DNA from: Antedon mediterranea
Taxonomy: Eukaryota > Echinodermata > Crinoidea > Comatulida > Antedonidae
Reading direction: 5' to 3'
NCBI RefSeq assembly: GCF_964355755.1
Contig: NC_092679.1
Location: 17,846,932-17,910,931, forward strand
DNA length: 64,000 nucleotides
A model generated the notes under the pieces. The model was given only the letters and a program-made list of their open reading frames with translations. It did no database searches and was not told where the DNA came from. A program made the position numbers and the translations under genes. Every line of letters begins with the position of its first letter. Position 1 is the first letter of the stretch. Positions 58,001-64,000 of this stretch are shown here, piece after piece.

Positions 58001-61000
58001 CAGGTTGATTCATCTATTATACTATAACTATTTGACACACAGACGTCATTCCTTCAAGTAATGAAACGACAGTAGAGTACTAAGTCAGGGCGTTGGTTCT
58101 GTTGTGTGTAGGTGTATAAGATTATTAGAATATTATGCCAAGTTTAATCAAAATTCTGTTCAGTTCAACGCGTTACAGAACATTATTTAGGTTAAGTTAT
58201 TAAACTATTAAAGACATGTGGGTGGTAAGAACTTGCTGCACAAAACTACTGAATACCAAAAGAATTGGTTTGCTGTGTAATGATACTTAATAGCAAATTA
58301 GATACTGTAGGTACTGTACAGTATCTGGTATGATTTGAACCGCAACCTTCTGATCCCAAGCCTGGCACTTTAATTGAACACCACCAAACTAAAGTAGGTA
58401 CTGTACAGTACTGTATCTGGTATGATTTGAACCGCAACCTTCTGATCCCAAGCCTGGCACCTTAATAAAATACCACCAAGCTAAAGTAGGTACTGTACAG
58501 ATAATCTAGTATGATTTGAACCACAACCTTCTGATTCCAAACCTGGCACCTTAATTGAACACCACCAAACTAAAGTAGGTACTGTACAGTACTGTATCTG
58601 GTATGATTTCAACCACAACCTTTAGATCCCAAGCCTGGCACCTTAATAAAATACCATCAAGCTAAAGTAGGTACTGTACAGTACTGTATCTGGTATGATT
58701 TGAACCACAACCTTCTGATCCCAAGCCTGGCACCTTAATAAAATACCATCAAGCTAAAGTAGGTACTGTACAGTACTGTATCTGGTATGATTTGAACCAC
58801 AACCTTTAGATCCCAAGCCTGGCACCTTAATAAAATACCACCAAGCTAAAGTAGGTACTGTACAGATAATCTGGTATAATTTGAACCACAACCTTCTGAT
58901 CCCAAGCCTGGCACCTTAATAAAATACCATCAAGCTAAAGTAGGTACTGTACAGTACTGTATCTGGTATGATTTGAACCACAACCTTTAGATCATAAGCC
59001 TGGCACCTTAATTGAATACCACCAAGATAAAGTACTTTAGAAACAAAACATACTGTAAACATACTATTTATAGACGTAGTCAGTGGTTTTTGTGTAATTA
59101 TACTTTTGTACATACAGTAAATGTTATTAAATTGTTAACAAAACAATATTATGTTACAATACTTTTATTACATTACCACTAAAGAACAAAAAAAAAAATA
59201 ATTCAATACATTAAAGGTAGTAAAAAAATAAAAATCAATTTATTGGTTTAATGCATAAAAGCCTATGAGTCATTCTAACATCTAATTTTCTTTAGTATTA
59301 CTATCATTAATGGAATAATTTAATATTTTACACACTGCATATTTTTAGGATACATGGGAGAATACAATGCAATACTGTTATGTACAGTACAATGTATTTT
59401 AATGAGAAGAAATTGTCAGCTGTGAAACTGTGGGCCAGTTTCTGTGATGACAGTCAAATAAAATGCACAACTGTATAAAGTACTACACTAATATTTTCAA
59501 AACAGTATTTTTACAAAGAAAACCTTCCTTACCATAGCATTTATTATACTAATTTATAGAAAAAATGTGATCCATGAAAAATGAATTGAGATATTAGTGG
59601 CCTGAAAATGAGATCAGAGGATGAAGACAGTGCCTTAAAAGAAAAAAAAGGCAAACATAATAAAAAAAAGGTACAGTACAGTAATAAAAATAAATTGAAA
59701 TGAAAATAAAGAAAAGGAGTTAGAATTACGAAGTTATGGAAATATGTTGTACAGCACAGTAGTCCTACTATAAAATATAGAAATTCTGTAACTATTTTCT
59801 GACAATACAATAATTCCGAAAAAAAATATATTAACGTAAATGGCCAGACATTAAACAACAGGTCAAATAAAGTATGCTGAGTTTTGTGTCTGTCCTTCTG
59901 ACAACCTCTACTAATGCAATAGTAGTAATCATAAGCCTGATGTCCCTGTCTCTGAACGCATCAATGATTAACTGTTAAAAATTCTCTTTCAACGAAATAA
60001 TTTATTCTCAAGATATCTAAGCTTCCTTTAAAGATGATTCACCATGGCAACAATGATGACTATGAGGAAAAGAAAACAATAATATGGATGTCATAAATTT
60101 GGCTTTATACAAAATTGATAATGAAATTGCTACTGATGACAAGTACAATAAGTAATGGGGATTGACATTTTTGAGAGATGTATTTTATGAAAAGATACAG
60201 TGATGTACTGAATTTAAGAGGGTGTGGTCCAAACAAAATGAAGGACATGAAAAGATACAGTGATGTACTGTATTTAAGAAGAGGGTGGGGTCCAAACAAA
60301 ATGAAGGAGATGAAAAGATACAGTGATGTACTGTATTTAAGAAGAGGGTGGGGTCCAAACAAAATGAAGGACATGAAAAGATACAGTGATGTACTGTATA
60401 TAATAGGGTGGGGTCCAAACAAAATGAAAGACATGAAAAGATACAGTGATGTACTGCATTTAAGAGGGTGGGGTCCAAACAAAATGAAGGACATGAAAAG
60501 ATACAGTGATGTACTGTATTTAAGAGGGTGGGGTCCAAACAAAATGAAGGACATGAAAAGATACAGTGATGTACTGTATTTAAGAGGGTGGGGTCCAAAC
60601 AAAATGAAGGACATGAAAAGATACAGTGATGCACTGTATTTAAGAGGGTGGGGTCCAAACAAAATGAAGGACATGAAAAGATACAGTGATGTACTGTATT
60701 TAAGAGGGTGGGGTCCAAACAAAATTAAGGACATGAAAAGATACAGTGATGTACTGTATTTAAGAGGGTGGGGTCCAAACAAAATGAAGGACATGAAAAG
60801 ATACAGTGATGTACTGTATTTAAGAGGGTGGGGTCCAAACAAAATGAAGGACATGAAAAGATACAGTGATGTACTGTATTTAAGAGGGTGGGGTCCAAAC
60901 AAAATGAAGGACATGAAAAGATACAGTGATGTACTGTATTTAAGAGGGTGGGGTCCAAACAAAATGAAGGACATGAAAAGATACAGTGATGTACTGTATT

Positions 61001-64000
61001 TAAGAGGGTGGGGTCCAAACAAAATGAAGGACATGAAAAGATACAGTGATGTACTGTATTTAAGAGGGTGGGGTCCAAACAAAATGAAGGACATGAAAAG
61101 ATACAGTGATGTACTGTATTTAAGAGGGTGGGGTCCAAACAAAATGAAGGACATGAAAAGATACAGTGATGTACTGTATTTAAGAGGGTGGGGTCCAAAC
61201 AAAATGAAGGACATGAAAAGATACAGTGATGTACTGTATTTAAGAGGGTGGGGTCCAAACAAAATTAAGGACATGAAAAGATACAGTGATGTACTGTACT
61301 TAAGAGGGTGGGGTCCAAACAAAATTTAGGATATGAAAAGATACAGTGATGTACTGTACTTAAGAGGGTGGGGTCCAAACTAAATTAAGGAAACGAAAAG
61401 ATACAGTGATCAGTGATGTACTGTTTTTAAGAAGGTGGGGTCCAAAAATAAATTGAAAATATTGTAAAAGAGGCTTCGTTGAGGTGTTTAAAGACTGTAG
61501 GTAGGACAGAAAAATGTATTTTTTGTATGATGAGAACAACCATTGTTGATTTTTATCATACCTGGCAGATAATTAAAAACAACATTCCAAAAACTATTGG
61601 GTTCCTCACACAGCAACTAAACAGGTTACTTAACAGTGAGTACTATCTTTTACAGTATATAAATTACAAACCTGAAATGGGGTTGGTATTCTGTGAGTGG
61701 TGCTTAGACATTAAGTGGGGGGAGGGGGACGAATACCCATGAAACAACTTAATTACTGTACTAATCGCACACTAACAATTATAATATATACTAATATATA
61801 AAAATTAATGCATAAAATATTTAATTAATATACTGTAATATTATTATAAATTACTTTAAATGTATAAAATATTTAATAATATATTCTGTATTCTTTCAGA
61901 GGGAATCTAATTTAAGCTACCTGTACAATAAAAACTCTACAGTACTGTACCTAAATCACGGATATAAATAATTCTATAATTAATGACATCACCTGATGGG
62001 ACCAAATAAATTAAAATCTGCTGGCAGTATAATTGATTACCTGTAGGCCTACTGACCTGATTAAATGTCACTAAACTTCCTACACTGTTATTTTAAAAAC
62101 AAACTAATATACAGTATTCATAGTCTTTAATTATTCGTTGTCAAATTGTATTGTTCTGAGAGTCCCTAATGATCAGTTTTAGTAGGATGGACAACCTTTG
62201 TTAAATATTGTTGAAATAAAAAAAAAATATTTAAAATTTATAGCAGTATTTACAGGGACTGCAGTATTCAATCAGCTGTTGTGATAATACTCAAAAAAAT
62301 ATTCACAATTAACAGAACTTCTAAATAAATCCCTAAATATTAAATATGTACATTGTCATAAAATGCTTTAACAATAAAAATATGTTTTGGTTAGGGATAT
62401 ATATAGTATTCAATAGATAAAACCACAATACAAACAACACAAAGATCAATATTTAAATTTGTTCAAAAGTAACTACTGTACAATGGTATGGATGTCAGTA
62501 AAATTCAATCTATTTCCTCTCCATGACTGTATTTAAAAAACAACAAAATTAAGCATTATACAGTAAGAAATCGAGTACCGTAATCATCTTTTTCTAGTTC
62601 AAGTACCGTCTAAGCACAATTAAACATCTCAAACTGGATTAATATTCTAGATTGAAATTCTGCATGTAACCGTTCTGCCAATTGAAACATAAAATTAGAA
62701 CATTTTGAAATTGATTTTGTGTTACAGTGTTGCACAGACACAAGGGATTATATCAGTAATCAATACTTTCACAAGTAATTTTGTATACTGTTATATTCAT
62801 TCTATTATTATACTGTACAATTTTGAGGATAAATATTCATAATAATTTACCATAATATAGTTTGTCCTTCACAAAAATAAGAAGTGTTTGAACTTGATCA
62901 AATCATTGTACTACTACTACTAATATTACTTGACTATCTATTATAAATGTTTAAACTTGGTTGAGACAGGGGAGAGTGATAATAAAATTATTTCGCTCTT
63001 CCCTGGTTAAGGTAACTGTAATAATAATAATAATAATAATTATAATAATAATAAGATTTATAGTGCGCACATATCCACAAATGCAACCATGAAACTAAAA
63101 AAAAAAACGGAAGAAAAAAAACCAAAAAAATTTGCAAAACGGAAAAAAAAAAAGGGAAAAAACAAAAAAACTGTAGTGTTAGTACTTCTATCTGTAAAGA
63201 AGTGTTTACTTGAAATGTACAGTACAGTATCTGTACAGTTAGTTTTCACTATCATACTGTATATTTTCATTTTTCAAAGCGTATCGTACATACAGTAATG
63301 CAATGAGAAAATGTTTCCAAAATATCAATTTGTGATTGAAAATAACCAGGAAAGAATCTCTAAATTCTAATTTTTTCCCCTAATTTAATACTGATAATTC
63401 AATAATGAGGATTGCATAATCATTACTATACTTGATATTACGTAAACTGAGAAGGAAAACAGATCAGTTTTCCCTTTCTTTTTTGCAAGATGAGTAAAGA
63501 CTTAAAAAAAGAATCTGCCGCATCCCTTTTTTACTTTCACTACAGAATTGTTACTCGATATGCTTTCACTTATTTCCACAATTTCTCTAATTTCTCCAAC
63601 AAGGAAGAACTTTCTATCATAATAAATTTTTTTTTTTATGAATATGATGTAACAGATCAAACAGTACAGCAATAGTATAGTACATAATGTAAACATACTG
63701 TAAATTACTAATAGTAATACCATACTAATATGCACTATTATTATACATATTGTACAAACAGTCCATCAAATATTATGTGGCAGATATACAAAAGTGATAC
63801 TAGACATTTTAAGTGAAATCGGAATATTTCGGACAATTAATACAAATTCTAGATTTTCATTTTTCATTTATTTATTATTTATTTAATTTCCCAACCAACA
63901 GTAAACTCATGGTTCCCCACATACAAGCTTAGTTGCGAATGTGAAGCTACAATACATACCTCAGCCTCAATTTTATCCTGGGGCCTAAGTATAGGCCTTG
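40085..64000 (-). CDS. ASPP-family protein (apoptosis-stimulating of p53 / PPP1R13B-TP53BP2 type), 5' partial
   Basis: ASPP proteins bind p53-family proteins and PP1 through C-terminal ankyrin repeats and an SH3 domain. Exons in coding order: possibly 64000-63960, then 50754-50611, 46757-46628, 46316-46126, 44193-42211, 41767-41634, 41401-41235, 40780-40575, 40135-40085. The last eight sum to 3006 bp (1001 aa). In order they show a Gln-rich coiled coil ([20 protein letters not shown]), further coiled coil ([13 protein letters not shown]), and a long Pro/Ser-rich region in one exon with [13 protein letters not shown]. Next come RVRF, the RVxF PP1-docking motif, and [20 protein letters not shown]. 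Ankyrin repeats follow ([40 protein letters not shown]), then SH3 ([38 protein letters not shown]) and a short tail. The N-terminal Ras-association-like domain is beyond the window. Confidence 0.95.
40198..40327. mobile_element. MITE family A copy 11, right end truncated
   Basis: Starts AAGCTTTGTCTAAACTATC after TA. The inner arms are intact and the end stops within TTTGATAGT. ASPP last intron. Confidence 0.75.
40393..40541. mobile_element. MITE family C copy 2
   Basis: Ends TAGTAGAACATTTCCTTTGG and, inverted, CAGTAGAACCCCTATTAAGG. The same order of ACAC and GGGGACAC words occurs in the copies at 15849 and 49501. ASPP last intron. Confidence 0.6.
41896..42040. mobile_element. MITE family A copy 12
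   Basis: The left end is eroded (ACACTATCAAACTACTTTG). Right end TTTGATAGTGTAGACAGAGC. ASPP intron. Confidence 0.82.
44263..44393. mobile_element. MITE family A copy 13
   Basis: Left AATCTCTGTCTACACTATC, right TTAGTGTAGACAGAGCTT, TA on both sides. ASPP intron. Confidence 0.85.
44519..44674. mobile_element. MITE family A copy 14
   Basis: Left AACTTTGTCTACACTATC, right GACAGTGTAGACAGAGCTT, with an internal duplicated CATATTTGA segment. Only 125 bp from copy 13. Confidence 0.82.
45279..45713. mobile_element. Foldback element with AAAGCTGCGTTCACAC ends, interrupted by a SINE, family F
   Basis: Left end AAAGCTGCGTTCACACTAAG, then TCAAATTCCAATC. The inverted right end, reading from 45713, gives CATTCGCACTTAAAGCC, then AAATTCAATC. 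The tRNA-type SINE at 45460-45595 lies inside. ASPP intron. Confidence 0.5.
45460..45595 (-). mobile_element. tRNA-derived SINE, reverse orientation
   Basis: On the minus strand it reads GTGGCTTGGTGGTTATGATA (A box) and CCTGGGTTTAAGTCCCG (B box), with AAGTGGAGTTGT before it and a related ACTCCACTCC after. ASPP intron. Confidence 0.75.
47441..48068. mobile_element. 628-bp non-autonomous element with AAGCCCCATTCCCT ends and TA flanks, family G
   Basis: Left end AAGCCCCATTCCCTACG and inverted right end AAGACCCCTTCCCTGCA match imperfectly. Both also carry an ACGTTTTTT-type segment just inside the ends. TA flanks at 47439-47440 and 48069-48070. The middle contains GC-rich words (GCGGCCCGCTAT, TTCGATCGATCG) but no protein. 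Confidence 0.75.
49501..49712. mobile_element. MITE family C copy 3
   Basis: Starts TAGAAAATCCTTTGGGACAC and closes with GTCCCCTTAATACAGTAGGC. It parallels 40393-40541 in order and orientation. Confidence 0.55.
50168..50192. repeat. Short hairpin, family B copy 3
   Basis: ACCATGGAGAAA and the near-inverse TTTCTCTATGTT. Confidence 0.45.
52275..52712. repeat. Degenerate short tandem repeat (GTCAGAGTGAAATAAT)
   Basis: About 25 copies of GTCAGAGTGAAATAAT, 16-17 bp, interspersed with shortened GTCAGTGAAACAAT units. Confidence 0.9.
53211..53361. mobile_element. MITE family A copy 15
   Basis: AAGCTCTGTCTACACATC at the left, TTGATAGTGTACACAGAGCT at the right, followed by TA. ASPP intron. Confidence 0.85.
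54595..54624. repeat. Short hairpin, family B copy 4, with TTTA flanks
   Basis: CCAGGGAAGAGT and its inverse ACTCTTCCCTGG around a 6-base loop, with TTTA on both sides. Confidence 0.6.
55038..55060. repeat. Short hairpin, family B copy 5
   Basis: CCAGGGAGGTAT and the near-inverse ATACCTCCAG. It abuts the truncated left side of MITE A copy 16. Confidence 0.5.
55061..55162. mobile_element. MITE family A copy 16, left end missing
   Basis: Inner arm TGTGATGTTCCCAAATATGG through right end TTTGATAGTGTAGACAGAGC. The left terminus is replaced by the hairpin at 55038. Confidence 0.75.
56049..56222. mobile_element. MITE family A copy 17
   Basis: Left AAGCTCTGTCTACACTATCC, right TTAATAGTGTACAGTAGACC. 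The internal GGTAGTGATATG word is multiplied about four times. Confidence 0.82.
56759..56952. mobile_element. MITE with TTTACACAGA ends, family E
   Basis: Left AAGGCCAATTTACACAGATA, inverted right GTGGTTTACACAGACAGAGC. The arms contain GTGGTAATG and GCGGTCACGG, and the core has GTGGTTTCCGCTC. Confidence 0.6.
57240..57360 (+). mobile_element. Possible tRNA-derived SINE fragment
   Basis: CAAGCCAAGCGGTTGACAC resembles a tRNA A box, and GGGGTTCAAACAATG about 30 bp on resembles a B box. No tail or target duplication was found. Confidence 0.4.
58301..59040 (-). repeat. Tandem array of ~9 monomers, 89-92 bp, derived from a tRNA-SINE head
   Basis: AAAGTAGGTACTGTACAG recurs at 58391, 58483, 58572, 58664, 58756, 58848 and 58937 (intervals 89 or 92 bp). 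A diverged final copy is near 59029. Read on the minus strand, a monomer gives TAGTTTGGTGGTGTTCAATT (A-box-like), then GGTTGCGGTTCAAATCATAC (B-box-like), the layout of the SINE head at 10985. Confidence 0.88.
60187..61446. repeat. 60-bp tandem array, 21 copies
   Basis: The unit starts ATGAAAAGATACAGTGATG, continues TACTGTATTTAAGAGGG and ends with CCAAACAAAATGAAGGAC. Two early units are 63 bp, and from 60373 to 61393 the spacing is exactly 60. The middle copies are almost identical. Because 60 is a multiple of 3, several frames on both strands stay open for up to about 400 codons, but nothing suggests translation. Confidence 0.97.
62967..63006. repeat. Short imperfect hairpin, family B copy 6
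   Basis: CAGGGGAGAGTGATAA and the near-inverse TTATTTCGCTCTTCCCTG. Its word order matches the copy at 54595. Confidence 0.5.
63018..63054. repeat. AAT microsatellite
   Basis: About eleven AAT-type triplets with one interruption (AATTAT). Confidence 0.9.
63960..64000 (-). CDS. Candidate further-upstream ASPP exon, cut by window edge
   Basis: On the minus strand the bases end ATTGAGGCTGAG followed by the donor GTATGTA. One frame is open ([13 protein letters not shown]) and ends in phase 0, as needed to join [10 protein letters not shown] of the exon at 50754. There is no clear homology in these 13 residues, so the call rests on splice phase alone. Confidence 0.4.

Larger units (their letters stand above)
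50755..63959. other. 13.2-kb ASPP intron, repeat-rich
   Basis: No exon is recognisable between the splice sites at 50754 and 63960. It carries a short-word repeat (52275), MITEs, hairpins, the SINE-monomer array (58301), the 60-bp array (60187) and microsatellites. The remaining sequence is AT-rich and full of TACAGTA and GTACTGTA words. A missed exon of the N-terminal part cannot be excluded. Confidence 0.5.

Noticed and set aside
60105-61322. 405-codon and 383-codon open frames on opposite strands
   Set aside because: Produced by a 60-bp repeat whose length is a multiple of three. Both strands and several frames are open over the same bases, which argues against coding.
58301-61446. CRISPR-like direct repeats
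   Set aside because: The copies abut with no unique spacers, no cas genes are present, and the genome is eukaryotic. These are minisatellites.
63089-63298. Lysine-rich ORF ([11 protein letters not shown])
   Set aside because: It arises from A-rich low-complexity sequence next to an AAT microsatellite, with no coding support.

Overview
This window looks like nuclear DNA of an invertebrate deuterostome, most likely an echinoderm (a crinoid or sea cucumber would fit). The reasons are animal proteins split into many short exons by AT-rich introns, GT-AG splice sites throughout, very many short inverted-repeat elements and tRNA- or 5S-derived SINEs, and a frequent TAGGCCTA-type word. The species call is an inference.

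Layout of host genes. (1) 692-1371 (+): last exon of a secreted fibrinogen-domain protein. (2) 3418-15446 (+): a complete FAM98 gene of 10 exons and 446 aa, the family that works in the tRNA-splicing ligase complex. Its first intron is swollen by transposons. (3) 16641-19350 (+): a complete PSMD8/Rpn12 gene of 7 exons and 265 aa. (4) 28342-36012 (-): a complete PSMC6/Rpt4 gene of 11 exons and 389 aa. (5) 36229-37023 (+): an intronless DNAJC27/RJL gene, 216 bp head-to-head with PSMC6. (6) 40085-64000 (-): a large ASPP-family gene (TP53BP2/PPP1R13B type). Eight 3' exons, coding about 1001 aa, are visible, plus a possible ninth exon cut by the window edge. Two subunits of the 19S proteasome regulatory particle are therefore convergent neighbours, separated by a satellite array.

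Repeats make up much of the rest. FAM98 intron 1 carries a 433-bp inverted-repeat element with a perfect 8-bp target duplication. Beside it is a 5.2-kb unit with about 0.75-1 kb terminal inverted repeats. The only recognisable gene in that unit, apart from a later hAT insertion, is a decayed gene for a PIN/FEN-like nuclease-fold protein ending in a cysteine-rich CXC domain. This is the best candidate here for a poorly described mobile system. Three hAT-like elements carry 5-, 6- and 8-bp target duplications. At 20.3-25.4 kb there is a satellite of about 287-bp units, each built of nested palindromes. Seventeen copies of one TA-flanked MITE are scattered from 9.7 to 56.2 kb. The ASPP introns hold a tandem array made from a tRNA-derived SINE head and a 21-copy, 60-bp array that is open in several reading frames.

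Exon borders were placed by hand from splice sites, reading-frame continuity and recognised protein families. In each complete gene the exon lengths sum to a multiple of three. No database search or alignment was run.
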